Origin: Oerskovia turbata
GTDB lineage: Bacteria > Actinomycetota > Actinomycetes > Actinomycetales > Cellulomonadaceae
DNA length: 64,000 nucleotides
Direction of reading: 5' to 3'
Assembly (NCBI RefSeq): GCF_000718325.1
Contig: NZ_JOFV01000008.1
Location: 1 to 64,000 of the forward strand
This document shows, piece by piece, positions 50,627 through 58,652 of the stretch (position 1 is the first letter of the stretch; each line of letters begins with the position of its first letter). The position numbers and the translations under genes were made by a program. The notes beneath the pieces were generated by a model. That model saw only the letters and a program-made list of their open reading frames with translations, was not told the DNA's origin and searched no databases.

Positions 50627-51727
50627 ATGACCGCGACCGGCACGGCCGAGCGACTCGACCTCGGCGTCGTCCTGCAGACCGACCCGCCCGCGTGGCGCGT
50701 CGTCGACCTCGCACGACGCGCCGAGCTCCACGGGTTCAGCCACGTGTGGACGTTCGACTCGCACCTGCTGTGGCAGGAGCCGTACGTCATCCACTCCCAG
50801 ATCCTGTCCGCGACCCACCGCGTGACCGTCGGGCCCATGGTCACCAACCCCGCGACACGCGACGTCACCGTGACCGCGTCCACCTTCGCGACCCTCAACG
50901 ACATGTTCGGCAACCGCACGGTCTGCGGGATCGGTCGCGGAGACTCCGCCGTCCGGGTGACCAACGGCAAGCCCGTGACCCTCGCCGAGCTGCGCACGGC
51001 CGTCACGACCATCCGAGGGCTCGCCGGCGGGCAGGCGGTCGAGCACCACGGCTCGACGCTCCACCTGCCCTGGGCCCCCGACAGCCGCACCCCCGTGTGG
51101 GTCGCGGCCTACGGCCCGCGGGCGCTGGCGCTCGCGGGCGAGGTCGGGGACGGCTTCATCCTCCAGCTCGCCGACCCCGACATCGTGGCCTGGTCGATCG
51201 ACGCGGTACGCCGTGCCGCCGAGCGCGTGGGGCGCGACCCGGCCGAGGTGACCATCTGCGTGGCCGCGCCCGCGTACGTGACGGACGAGGCGTCGTCGGG
51301 CACGGGCGGGCGTACCCTCGCCCACGCCTACGACCAGTGCCGCTGGTTCGGCGGCATGGTCGGCAACCACGTCGCGGAGATCGTCGCGCGCTACGGGGCG
51401 GGGGACAGCACGGGGACGGACGGCGACGGGGGACCGAGCATCCCCCGGGCCCTGACCGACTTCGTCGCAGGTCGCGTCGACTACGACTACAACGAGCACG
51501 GGCGCGCGGGGAACACGCACACCGCGTTCGTGAGCGACGAGATCCTGGACCGGTTCTGCCTGATCGGGCCGCCCGCGCGGCACGTCGAGCGGCTGCTCGA
51601 GCTCAAGGCGCTCGGCGTCGACCAGTTCGCGCTCTACCTCCAGCACGACGCGAACGACGAGACGCTCCAGGCGTACGGCGAGCTGGTCCGCCCGGCGGTG
51701 CAGGAGGCCGGCCGTGTCCGCGAGTGA
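50627..51727 (+). CDS. LLM-class F420/flavin-dependent oxidoreductase (TIGR03842-like)
   Basis: 366 residues with the luciferase-like monooxygenase barrel: LARRAELHGFSHVWTFDSHLLW, HRVTVGPMVTNPATRD, CGIGRGDSAVRV and VWVAAYGPRALALAGEVGDGFIL. The TIGR03842 group is related to F420-dependent Mer and, as I recall, often neighbours dihydropyrimidinase. Last gene of the operon, after AAGGGGACC. No dihydropyrimidine dehydrogenase is encoded nearby, so this enzyme could supply the uracil-to-dihydrouracil step or open the ring oxidatively; both are inference. Confidence 0.82.
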   Translation: MTATGTAERLDLGVVLQTDPPAWRVVDLARRAELHGFSHVWTFDSHLLWQEPYVIHSQILSATHRVTVGPMVTNPATRDVTVTASTFATLNDMFGNRTVCGIGRGDSAVRVTNGKPVTLAELRTAVTTIRGLAGGQAVEHHGSTLHLPWAPDSRTPVWVAAYGPRALALAGEVGDGFILQLADPDIVAWSIDAVRRAAERVGRDPAEVTICVAAPAYVTDEASSGTGGRTLAHAYDQCRWFGGMVGNHVAEIVARYGAGDSTGTDGDGGPSIPRALTDFVAGRVDYDYNEHGRAGNTHTAFVSDEILDRFCLIGPPARHVERLLELKALGVDQFALYLQHDANDETLQAYGELVRPAVQEAGRVRE

Positions 51728-51748
51728 ACGGGCCGCGCGGCGTGGCTG

Positions 51749-52525
51749 CTAGGGCAGCGGCCGGTCGGCCACCACGAGGAAGAGGGTCACAGACGCGAAG
51801 AACGGCTGCGTCGCGAGGTGCTCGGTCCAGCGTGCCTCCGCGCGCTCGCGCAGGTAGCCCGCCTCGACGGCTCGGCGGGCGACTCGGGCCAGGCCCAGGA
51901 CCTGGTCCGCCTCGCGGACGTCGCGGAAGACGGCGGTCACGGGGATGACGCGCTCGACCACGAAGCCGGTCCATTCGGCGAGCCTGGTGAGCCCGCGCCC
52001 GATCCTGCCGTTGCGGACGACCTGCTCGACGACGAAGCGCCCGTAGGCGTCGCTCGTCGCGGCGTCGGGGCCGTCGACGACGAGCGTCCCCCAGTCCGGT
52101 TCCGCGAGCACCGCCCGACCTCCGGGACGCAGGACCCGGAACGTCTCCGCGAGGACCAGCGCGGGGTCGGCCACGTGCTGGAGCACCCGGTCCGTGTGTG
52201 CGCGGTCGACGCTGCCGTCGGAGAGGTCCAGTCGGTGGACGTCCGCCTCCTCGACCCGGACGGTGGCCAGGTCGTGCACCAGCGCGCGGGCCCGGGTCAC
52301 GGCCCCGGCGTCGTGGTCGAGCCCGAGGACGCTCCCGGACGGCCCGACGGCTGCGGCGTACGCGGGCAGGTCGGCACCAGGGCCGCAGCCCAGGTCGAGC
52401 ACGGCGTGGCCCTCGTGCAGGTCGAGCTCGGTCGTGGCGAGGGTCTTGTAGCCCCTGCCCAGATCGGAGGCCGCCAGGCGCACCAGGTAGTCGTCGGGAC
52501 GGGAGAGCTCGAAGAGTTCCGGCAT
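51749..52525 (-). CDS. Class I SAM-dependent methyltransferase
   Basis: 258 residues. Motif I is VLDLGCGPGADLPAYA, then LGLDHDAGAVTRAR, VEEADVHRLDLSDGSVD and the post-motif VLQHVADPALVLAETFRVLRPGGRAVLAEPDW: a Methyltransf_11/25-type small-molecule methyltransferase. C-terminal helices probably form the substrate lid. A CAGGAT box ends six bases before the ATG on the minus strand. Converges with the pyrimidine operon, with 21 bases between. Substrate unknown. Confidence 0.8.
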   Translation of the reverse strand: MPELFELSRPDDYLVRLAASDLGRGYKTLATTELDLHEGHAVLDLGCGPGADLPAYAAAVGPSGSVLGLDHDAGAVTRARALVHDLATVRVEEADVHRLDLSDGSVDRAHTDRVLQHVADPALVLAETFRVLRPGGRAVLAEPDWGTLVVDGPDAATSDAYGRFVVEQVVRNGRIGRGLTRLAEWTGFVVERVIPVTAVFRDVREADQVLGLARVARRAVEAGYLRERAEARWTEHLATQPFFASVTLFLVVADRPLP

Positions 52526-52531
52526 CCGACG

Positions 52532-52537
52532 ATCCTG
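52532..52537 (-). promoter_or_regulatory. Possible -10 box of leaderless methyltransferase gene
   Basis: CAGGAT on the minus strand ends six bases before the ATG. No ribosome binding site is seen. Confidence 0.4.
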
Positions 52538-52641
52538 GCGGGGTCGTCGCGCCCGAGGGTGGTGTCGGTCGGGAGCGGCGGGGTGGATCGTGTGAAGACT
52601 GGGTCGTCGACGTAGCGACCCCTGGCCGGTGCGCCGTGATG

Positions 52642-52659
52642 TTGGTACGCTCGTACCAA
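52642..52659 (+). promoter_or_regulatory. Palindrome TTGGTACG-CT-CGTACCAA with -10 box
   Basis: Eight-base arms are perfectly complementary around CT. TACGCT at 52646-52651 inside it could be the -10 box, giving transcription start near 52658, just upstream of the riboswitch. The palindrome could be an operator for a repressor that adds to riboswitch control. Confidence 0.5.
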
Positions 52660-52679
52660 GTTCCTCCGACGAGGGACGC

Positions 52680-52719
52680 GCGGACGAGGGAGCAGTACCC
52701 GCACGGACAAGACTGACTC
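52680..52719 (+). ncRNA. Guanidine-III riboswitch (ykkC-III)
   Basis: The conserved segments CGGACGAGG (52681-52689), GTACCC (52695-52700) and GGACAAGAC (52705-52713) occur in the order and spacing of the Thermobifida guanidine-III aptamer as I remember it. The pseudoknot helices can form: GCGG 52680-52683 with CCGC 52699-52702, and GAGCAGT 52690-52696 with ACTG-A-CTC 52712-52719 (one bulged A). Helix bases differ from Thermobifida but remain paired. The aptamer ends directly before GAGGGG (52721-52726), the ribosome binding site of the SMR gene, so ligand binding likely controls translation. Confidence 0.88.
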
Positions 52720-52735
52720 AGAGGGGTTACTTGTC

Positions 52736-53050
52736 ATGGCTTGGGTCGTCCTCGTCCTCTCCGGGATGCTGGAAGCCGTCTGGGCGACGGCTCTGTCCGC
52801 CTCGGAGAACTTCACGCGCAAGCGGCCGACGGCCGTCTTCGTCCTCTCCCTGACGCTGAGCATGGTCGGTCTCGCCTGGGCGATGACCTCCCTGCCCACC
52901 GGTACCGCGTACGCGGTGTGGGTCGGCATCGGGGCCACGCTCACGGTCGTCTGGGGCTTCATCACCGGTTCCGAGACCTTCACCTGGCTGCGCGGGCTGC
53001 TCCTGGTCCTCCTCGTCGGATCCGTGGTCGGCCTCAAGGTGGTGAGCTGA
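52736..53050 (+). CDS. SMR guanidinium exporter subunit 1 (Gdx-type)
   Basis: 104 residues with four membrane helices, full SMR length. E13 in MLEAVWATAL is the essential proton/substrate glutamate, and TGTAYAVWVGIGATLTVVWG is the helix-3 signature. GAGGGG is nine bases from the ATG. It lies under a guanidine-III riboswitch and next to a second SMR gene one base away, so the pair most likely forms a heterodimer exporting guanidinium in exchange for protons, not a broad drug pump. Confidence 0.92.
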   Translation: MAWVVLVLSGMLEAVWATALSASENFTRKRPTAVFVLSLTLSMVGLAWAMTSLPTGTAYAVWVGIGATLTVVWGFITGSETFTWLRGLLLVLLVGSVVGLKVVS

Positions 53051-53051
53051 C

Positions 53052-53396
53052 ATGCCGTGGATCGTCCTGCTCGTCAGCGCCGTCTTCGAGGCCGTCTGGG
53101 CCACGGCCCTCGGCCAGTCCGACGGGTTCTCACAGCTCGTCCCGTCGATCGTCTTCGTCGTCGCGCTCGCCGTCTCCATGGGCGGGCTCGGCTGGGCCGT
53201 CAAGCACATCCCGATCGGCACCGCCTACGCGGTGTGGGTCGGCGTCGGCGCAGCCCTGACCGTGTCCTACGCGATCCTCACCGGCGACGAGTCCGCCTCG
53301 GCCGGCAAGGTCGTCTTCATCGCGGGCATCATCGCCGCGGTCGTGGGGCTCAAGCTCGTCCCGCACAGCACCCCCAAGGACCCCACGGCACCCTAG
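53052..53396 (+). CDS. SMR guanidinium exporter subunit 2 (Gdx-type)
   Basis: 114 residues, four helices. E13 in VFEAVWATAL and GTAYAVWVGVGAALTVSYAIL match SMR motifs. It starts one base after subunit 1's stop, so translation is coupled. Paired SMR proteins usually insert in opposite orientations; the charge distribution would have to be checked to confirm this. A ten-residue hydrophilic tail PHSTPKDPTA ends the protein. Confidence 0.92.
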   Translation: MPWIVLLVSAVFEAVWATALGQSDGFSQLVPSIVFVVALAVSMGGLGWAVKHIPIGTAYAVWVGVGAALTVSYAILTGDESASAGKVVFIAGIIAAVVGLKLVPHSTPKDPTAP

Positions 53397-53405
53397 GGGC
53401 GGCTC

Positions 53406-53948
53406 TCAGGCACGCTCGGCGAAGCGCCCCACGAGCTCGGGCCACGCGTCCCGGAACGCGTCCAGCAACGGGAGCGAGAGGACGTTGACGACCGGGACCC
53501 ACGCGATCTCCAGGCTCTCCGCATCGGTCGCACGGGCTTCGAGGTGCGCACCGGGCAGGACCTCCGCGAGGACGGTCGTGTACCGCCACGGCCCGTGGTC
53601 CAGGACCCGGTCGCCCACGATCGTCACGAGCGCGGGATCGACGCCCGCCTCCTCGTGCGCCTCGCGCAGCGCGCCCTGCTCGGGCGACTCGTCGGGATGG
53701 ATCGCGCCGCCCGGCACGCCCCACGTGCCGCCCTGGTCGCTCCAGGGAGCGCGGTGCTGGAGCAGCACGTGGCTCACCCGGCCGTCCTGGCCCCGCCGGG
53801 CGACGAGCAGCCCTGCGGCGCCCGCCAGCCCCCAGTGCCGCCTGCCGCACGTGCACTCGACCCAGCCGTCCCCGGGCTGGAGGTGGCGCGCCGCGCGCGG
53901 GGTGTCGGTCACGTCGTGGGGAGGTGTGGGCTCGGTCGGGATCGTCAC
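53406..53948 (-). CDS. NUDIX hydrolase
   Basis: 180 residues. The Nudix box is complete: GGAIHPDESPEQGALREAHEEAG. An N-terminal part contains WVECTCGRRHWG, a short Cys/His motif that may bind zinc, as seen in some actinobacterial members. It hydrolyses a nucleoside diphosphate linked to another group; substrate not predictable. GTG start with a CAGGGT box six bases upstream on the minus strand, hence possibly leaderless. Converges with the SMR pair. Confidence 0.87.
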   Translation of the reverse strand: MTIPTEPTPPHDVTDTPRAARHLQPGDGWVECTCGRRHWGLAGAAGLLVARRGQDGRVSHVLLQHRAPWSDQGGTWGVPGGAIHPDESPEQGALREAHEEAGVDPALVTIVGDRVLDHGPWRYTTVLAEVLPGAHLEARATDAESLEIAWVPVVNVLSLPLLDAFRDAWPELVGRFAERA

Positions 53949-53954
53949 GGTCCC

Positions 53955-53960
53955 ACCCTG
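53955..53960 (-). promoter_or_regulatory. Possible -10 box of leaderless NUDIX gene
   Basis: CAGGGT on the minus strand ends six bases before GTG 53948. Confidence 0.4.
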
Positions 53961-54072
53961 CCATCCGGGGGAGTCTCGGGACAGCGCCTCCGTCCTGCTC
54001 GCGCCACGCAGAGCGGGCCGGTGCCGTCGTCGCTGACGTCGTCGGGACCGGGCCGGTGGGACGATCGACGGC

Positions 54073-54636
54073 TCATCCGCGGAACGCGTTCTTCGGATCC
54101 GCGTCGCACTCGGCGACTCGTGGATCCTCCGCAGGAACGACGCCGGGGTCGGCGAGGAAGTCGTCCGCGTCGACGCTCTCGTCGAGCAGGTCGGCCCGCT
54201 GGAGACAGTCGACCAGCAGAACCATGCGGTCCTCGTTCTGCGGGTTCTCCCGCAGCTCGTGGTAGAATGGCTCGACGTAGCCCAGGTTCTCGTCCTGGCA
54301 ACGCAGGAAGACATCGTCGGCCGCAGCCTCCTGCCCGTCCTGGATGCCCTCCATCCGCGTACCGTCGGCCTCGAGGAAGAGCGTGTATCCCTCGTTCTCG
54401 ACGCACGCCTTGAACCTGGTGCGAGCCTCGGAGTACTCGGCGTCGGTGATCTCGTAGTCCTCGAGGACGCTGCGCTGAAACTCGGTCGTCCTCGTCATCG
54501 CCTGATCGAAGTCGGCCTGGAAGGGGCTCCGTGGCGCGTCCTCGCCGGCAGCGCATCCCGTGAGCACGAGGACCAGCGCGGAGAGCCCGCTCGAGACGAG
54601 GACGCCGACGCCGTGACGGTCGCCGTGCCTGCTCAC
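54073..54636 (-). CDS. Small lipoprotein, unknown
   Basis: 187 residues. Signal peptide VLVSSGLSALVLVLTGCAAG ends in a lipobox with acceptor C28. The mature part is acidic with four cysteines (FKACVENEG, FLRCQDENLG, LVDCLQRAD, VAECDADP) that could form two disulfides outside the membrane. GTG start overlaps the stop of the 54633 gene in GTGA, so the two exported proteins are made together. No family recognised. Confidence 0.72.
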   Translation of the reverse strand: MSRHGDRHGVGVLVSSGLSALVLVLTGCAAGEDAPRSPFQADFDQAMTRTTEFQRSVLEDYEITDAEYSEARTRFKACVENEGYTLFLEADGTRMEGIQDGQEAAADDVFLRCQDENLGYVEPFYHELRENPQNEDRMVLLVDCLQRADLLDESVDADDFLADPGVVPAEDPRVAECDADPKNAFRG

Positions 54637-54983
54637 GCGAACCGCATCCAGCCGCTCGTCTCGGTGAAGCCGGGTACGTCGTAGTATCCCCGAGCCTCCA
54701 CGCGGACGACGGTGAGGGGAGACGACACCGACGGTGACGTCGAGACCCCGGACTTGAGGGTGCCTGCGGCGTAGCCGATGCTGCCCCCTGCTGTCCGGTA
54801 CACGATGCGCGGCTGCGCCTTGTCGCAGTGGACGGAGGAGGTCTTGGCGCGTGGGTACGGGTAGCTCGCTTCGAACCCGCAGTAGCTCATGCTCATCCAG
54901 ACGGCACCGGCCGGAGGGGCGACGACCTGCAACCCTCCCACCGCTACGGCGACCGCGACCAGCATCCTGAGAATCTTCTTCAT
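54633..54983 (-). CDS. Small secreted protein, unknown
   Basis: 116 residues. Signal peptide MKKILRMLVAVAVAVGGLQV ends at PPAGA, then a mature chain of about 90 residues with two cysteines (SYCGFEASY, VHCDKAQPR) and alternating hydrophobic residues suggesting a beta-sandwich. ATG at 54983 has an AGGGGGGACGC ribosome binding site. It is co-transcribed with the lipoprotein gene downstream. Lower G+C at third positions is not obvious. No family recognised. Confidence 0.68.
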   Translation of the reverse strand: MKKILRMLVAVAVAVGGLQVVAPPAGAVWMSMSYCGFEASYPYPRAKTSSVHCDKAQPRIVYRTAGGSIGYAAGTLKSGVSTSPSVSSPLTVVRVEARGYYDVPGFTETSGWMRFA

Positions 54984-55155
54984 CGTGCGTCCCCCCTCGG
55001 GACCATCGCCAAGCAGCGACGGTCGGCGTGGGAGAACATATCGGGTGGACCGTGCGGGCGCAACGGATCGCTGACCTGCGGGGCGATGGCGATCCGATGC
55101 CTGGGCAGGTGCGACAGGGCGCACGAATCTCCTGGACGTGCGCCGTCCCGGCCCG

Positions 55156-55161
55156 CACCAT
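55156..55161 (+). promoter_or_regulatory. Weak -10 candidate before MFS gene
   Basis: CACCAT ends six bases before GTG 55168. The match is weak, and the divergent gap 54984-55167 shows no better box. Confidence 0.25.
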
Positions 55162-55167
55162 TGTCAG

Positions 55168-56484
55168 GTGAGTCATCCCGAGCAGCACACCGTGTCCGAC
55201 CCGACCGCAGAGGATGCCACCCCCGGCGACACCTTCGACGACACCGCCGACAAGCCGCGCTGGCGGCGCGACGCGACGATCTTCCTGGGCGGCCAGACGG
55301 TCTCGCTGTTCGGGTCGATGCTCGTGCAGTACGCCATCATGTGGCACCTGACCCTCGAGACGAAGTCCGGGTCGGTGCTGGCGCTCGCCTCGGTCTTCGG
55401 CTTCCTGCCGCAGGCGCTCGTGTCGATCTTCGGCGGCGTGTGGGCCGACCGGCTCAACCGCAAGGTCCTGATCATCGCGGCCGACGCCTCGATCGCCGTG
55501 ACGACGCTCGCCCTCGCGCTGCTCATGCTCTCGGGCACGGACGACCTGTGGCTCATCTACGCCGCGCTGGCGATCCGTTCGGTCGGTGCCGGGATCCAGA
55601 TGCCCGCGGTGTCCTCGCTCCTGCCCCAGCTCGTCCCGGTCAGCAAGCTCATGCGGGTCAACGGGATCAACGGGTCGATCCAGTCGGCCATGACGCTGCT
55701 GGCGCCGGCGGTCGCGGCAGCCGTCTACGCGAGTGCCTCGATCGTCGCGATCTTCTTCGTCGACGTCGTCACAGCCGTGATCGGGATCGGGCTCCTGGCC
55801 CTGATCCCCGTGACCAAGGTGCTCCGCACCGACGTGGTCGAGGGCGAGAAGGTCGGGTACTTCGACGACCTCGTGGGCGGCCTGCGCTACCTGCGCGGCC
55901 ACGCGTTCGTCCGATGGGTCCTGGGGCTGTACGCGGTCGTGTTCCTGCTCATCGTGGCACCGTCCTACCTCACGCCGCTCATGGTCGTGCGCACGTTCGG
56001 CGAGGAGGTCTGGAAGCTCACGGCCAACGAGCTGGCGTTCTCGGTCGGCATGATCCTGGGTGGTGTCCTGCTCGCGACGTGGGGTGGCCTCAAGAACCGG
56101 GTCGCGATGATCATCGGGTCCACGTTCGTGTTCGGCGGTCTGTCGATCGGCCTGGGGCTCTCGACCAACATGTGGGTCTTCTTCGCCTTCATGTTCCTGG
56201 TCGGCCTCGCGGTGCCGTTCTTCTCGACGACCTCGATGACGATCCTGCAGGAGACGGTCGAACCCGACCGGCAGGGGAGGGTCTTCGGGTTCGTCGGCAT
56301 CGTGATGGCGCTCGCGATGCCGCTCGGGATGCTGATCTTCGGCCCGCTCGCGGACCGCTTCTCGGTCGAGTCGCTCCTGGTCGTGTCCGGCGCGCTCATG
56401 TTCCTCGTGATCGCGATCGCGGTGCTGGTGCCCTCGGGCCGCCGTGCGATGCACGCGGCCGACGCGCACACGTCGGGGTCCTGA
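55168..56484 (+). CDS. MFS transporter (DHA3/MefA-like exporter)
   Basis: 438 residues, about twelve membrane helices after a 30-residue acidic start. SLFGSMLVQYAIMWHLTLETKSG and the loop-2 motif GGVWADRLNRKVLII (G-x-x-A-D-R-x-x-R-K) are typical of the DHA3 group with macrolide exporters. A central loop VLRTDVVEGEKVGYFDDL splits the two six-helix halves; the second half ends GFVGIVMALAMPLGMLIFGPLADRF. Substrate unknown. Start uncertain: GTG 55138 or GTG 55192 are in frame, none has a good ribosome binding site. Confidence 0.85.
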   Translation: MSHPEQHTVSDPTAEDATPGDTFDDTADKPRWRRDATIFLGGQTVSLFGSMLVQYAIMWHLTLETKSGSVLALASVFGFLPQALVSIFGGVWADRLNRKVLIIAADASIAVTTLALALLMLSGTDDLWLIYAALAIRSVGAGIQMPAVSSLLPQLVPVSKLMRVNGINGSIQSAMTLLAPAVAAAVYASASIVAIFFVDVVTAVIGIGLLALIPVTKVLRTDVVEGEKVGYFDDLVGGLRYLRGHAFVRWVLGLYAVVFLLIVAPSYLTPLMVVRTFGEEVWKLTANELAFSVGMILGGVLLATWGGLKNRVAMIIGSTFVFGGLSIGLGLSTNMWVFFAFMFLVGLAVPFFSTTSMTILQETVEPDRQGRVFGFVGIVMALAMPLGMLIFGPLADRFSVESLLVVSGALMFLVIAIAVLVPSGRRAMHAADAHTSGS

Positions 56485-56492
56485 GACGGGCC

Positions 56493-56546
56493 GAACCCGA
56501 GGTTCGTCGGGCGGCTCGCGCGAGCTGTCCGACGAACCTCGGGTTC
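56493..56546 (+). terminator. Long bidirectional terminator hairpin
   Basis: Eighteen bases at 56493-56510 (GAACCCGAGGTTCGTCGG) pair perfectly with 56529-56546, and CGGCTC/GAGCTG extends the stem inside. It separates the convergent MFS and accA3 genes. Confidence 0.88.
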
Positions 56547-56558
56547 GAGGTACCAGGG

Positions 56559-58385
56559 TCAGACGGTGACGTCCGTGATCTCGCAGATCGCGGTGCCCGA
56601 GCTCACGCTCGCACCGACACCGGCCGACAGGCCCGTGACGCGGCCTGCGCGGTGCGCGACGAGAGGCTGCTCCATCTTCATGGCCTCGAGGACCACGATG
56701 AGGTCGCCCTCGGCCACCACGGCACCGTCGGCGACCGCGACCTTGACGATCGTGCCCTGCATGGGCGACGCGAGCGTCGTGCCGTTGCCCCCGTTGGTCT
56801 TGGCGGCCGTGCGACGCGCGGGTCGGCGTGCGGCGTTGGCCGTCCGCGCACGGCCGGCGGCCATGCCGAGCCCGGCGGGCAGGACGACCTCGAGGCGCTT
56901 GCCGCCGACCTCGACCACGACGCGCTCGGTCGCGGGGGCCTCGTCCTCCTCGGAGGTCGGCGCGGGCGTCACGGGGGCGAGCTGCTTGAGCTCGTCCGCG
57001 AACGACGTCTCGATCCAGCGCGTGTGCACCCGGAACGCCGAGTCGTCGGCCGGGACGAAGTCCTCGGCGTCGAGCACGGCCCGGTGGAACGGCAGGACCG
57101 TGGGGATGCCCTCGACGACCGTCTCGCGCAGTGCGCGGCGTGCGCGCTCGACGGCTTCGCGGCGGGTGGCCCCCGTGACGATGATCTTGGCGATCATCGA
57201 GTCGAACGCCCCCGAGATGACGTCGCCCTCGATCACGCCGCTGTCGACGCGGACGCCCGGGCCGCTGGGGAAGTGCAGGCGCGAGATGCGGCCGGGTGCC
57301 GGCAGGAAGTTCGCGGCGGGGTCCTCGCCGTTGATGCGGAACTCGAGCGAGTGGCCGCGCGTGGCCACCGAGGAGTAGCCGAGCGGCTCGCCCGCGGCGA
57401 TGCGCAGCTGTTCGCGCACGAGGTCGATGCCCGAGACCTCCTCGGTGACGGGGTGCTCGACCTGGAGCCGCGTGTTGACCTCGAGGAAGGAGATCGTGCC
57501 GTCGGCGCCGACGAGGAACTCGCACGTCCCCGCACCGACGTAGCCGGCCTCGCGCAGGATGGCCTCGGAGGCCTTGTAGAGCTCGGCGCGCTGCTCGTCC
57601 GTCAGGAACGGTGCGGGTGCCTCCTCGACGAGCTTCTGGTGGCGGCGCTGGAGCGAGCAGTCGCGCGTGGAGACGACGACGACCGTGCCGTGCTCGTCGG
57701 CGAGGCACTGGGTCTCGACGTGTCGCGGGGTGTCCAGGTAGCGCTCGACGAAGCACTCGCCGCGACCGAAAGCGGCCGTGGCCTCACGGACCGCAGAGTC
57801 GAACATCTCGTCGATCTCGTCGACCGTGCGCGCGACCTTGAGGCCGCGCCCGCCGCCGCCGAACGCCGCCTTGATCGCGATGGGCAACCCGTGCTCCGCG
57901 GCGAACGCGTGGACCTCGGTCGCGTCAGCGACCGGGTCGGGCGTCCCGGGCACCAGGGGAGCGCCCGCACGGTGCGCGATGTGCCGTGCGCTGACCTTGT
58001 CGCCCAGCGCGTCGATCGCGGCGGGCGGCGGGCCGATCCACACGAGGCCCGCGTCGATGACCGCCTGCGCGAACCCGGCGTTCTCGGCGAGGAACCCGTA
58101 GCCGGGGTGCACGGCGTCGGCGCCCGAGCGGCGGGCGACGTCGAGCAGCTTGGCGATGTCGAGGTACGTGTCCGCGGCGCGTGCACCGTCGAGCGCGAAG
58201 GCCTCGTCGGCGAGACGCACGTGCAGGGCCTCACGGTCGGAGTCCGCGTACACGGCCACCGAAGCGATCGAGGCGTCGGCGCAGGCGCGCGCGATGCGCA
58301 CGGCGATCTCGCCGCGGTTGGCGATGAGAACCTTCGACAGGCGTCGGGTCGGGCTGGTCGCGGGGTTCGTGGAGTTCTCGGGCAC
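56559..58385 (-). CDS. accA3: Acyl-CoA carboxylase alpha subunit (biotin carboxylase + BCCP)
   Basis: 608 residues. The biotin carboxylase part starts [21 protein letters not shown], with ATP-grasp glycine loop [13 protein letters not shown], the catalytic [22 protein letters not shown] and R-E-Q-like [12 protein letters not shown] short linker rich in R/A/T leads to the biotinyl domain, in which K570 of [10 protein letters not shown] is biotinylated. It carboxylates biotin for the beta subunits that make malonyl- and methylmalonyl-CoA. GTG start; TACCGT box five bases upstream. Partner beta and epsilon genes lie at 63121 and 62164. Confidence 0.95.
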   Translation of the reverse strand: MPENSTNPATSPTRRLSKVLIANRGEIAVRIARACADASIASVAVYADSDREALHVRLADEAFALDGARAADTYLDIAKLLDVARRSGADAVHPGYGFLAENAGFAQAVIDAGLVWIGPPPAAIDALGDKVSARHIAHRAGAPLVPGTPDPVADATEVHAFAAEHGLPIAIKAAFGGGGRGLKVARTVDEIDEMFDSAVREATAAFGRGECFVERYLDTPRHVETQCLADEHGTVVVVSTRDCSLQRRHQKLVEEAPAPFLTDEQRAELYKASEAILREAGYVGAGTCEFLVGADGTISFLEVNTRLQVEHPVTEEVSGIDLVREQLRIAAGEPLGYSSVATRGHSLEFRINGEDPAANFLPAPGRISRLHFPSGPGVRVDSGVIEGDVISGAFDSMIAKIIVTGATRREAVERARRALRETVVEGIPTVLPFHRAVLDAEDFVPADDSAFRVHTRWIETSFADELKQLAPVTPAPTSEEDEAPATERVVVEVGGKRLEVVLPAGLGMAAGRARTANAARRPARRTAAKTNGGNGTTLASPMQGTIVKVAVADGAVVAEGDLIVVLEAMKMEQPLVAHRAGRVTGLSAGVGASVSSGTAICEITDVTV

Positions 58386-58390
58386 GGCTC

Positions 58391-58396
58391 ACGGTA
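58391..58396 (-). promoter_or_regulatory. Possible -10 box of accA3
   Basis: TACCGT on the minus strand ends five bases before the GTG, one base closer than at other genes here. No ribosome binding site is evident. Confidence 0.4.
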
Positions 58397-58552
58397 GCGC
58401 GTCGGGCGCCCTGGGTTCACGCTGCGACGGGTGGTACTGGACAAGATTGGAGATCGGGCCAAGGCGCACCGGGACCGTTTGTAGGAACCCTCCATGGTCG
58501 GCGGGGTCGATCGACCCGTCGTGCGCCGTGGTTGTGCGCCCTCGACAAGCGG

Positions 58553-58612
58553 ACGGCCCGCCTGCTCCCCGTCCCGGTGCCGGAGGCACGGGTGGGGGAG
58601 CAGGCGGGCCGT
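58553..58612 (-). terminator. Terminator after maf
   Basis: Eighteen bases at 58553-58570 (ACGGCCCGCCTGCTCCCC) pair perfectly with 58595-58612; GTGCC/GGCAC forms an inner stem. It lies in the 267-base gap between accA3 and maf, 41 bases after the maf stop, so accA3 is transcribed separately from the rest of the acc cluster. The remainder of the gap shows no gene. Confidence 0.82.
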
Positions 58613-58652
58613 CAGGCGGACCAGGGCCCCGGGGTCGCGGGGCCGGACCGTC

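Noticed and set aside
54073..57756. Apparent 1227-residue minus-strand protein
   Set aside because: Only its last 187 residues, from GTG 54636, form a plausible protein (lipoprotein). The rest is antisense to the MFS gene and out of frame with accA3.
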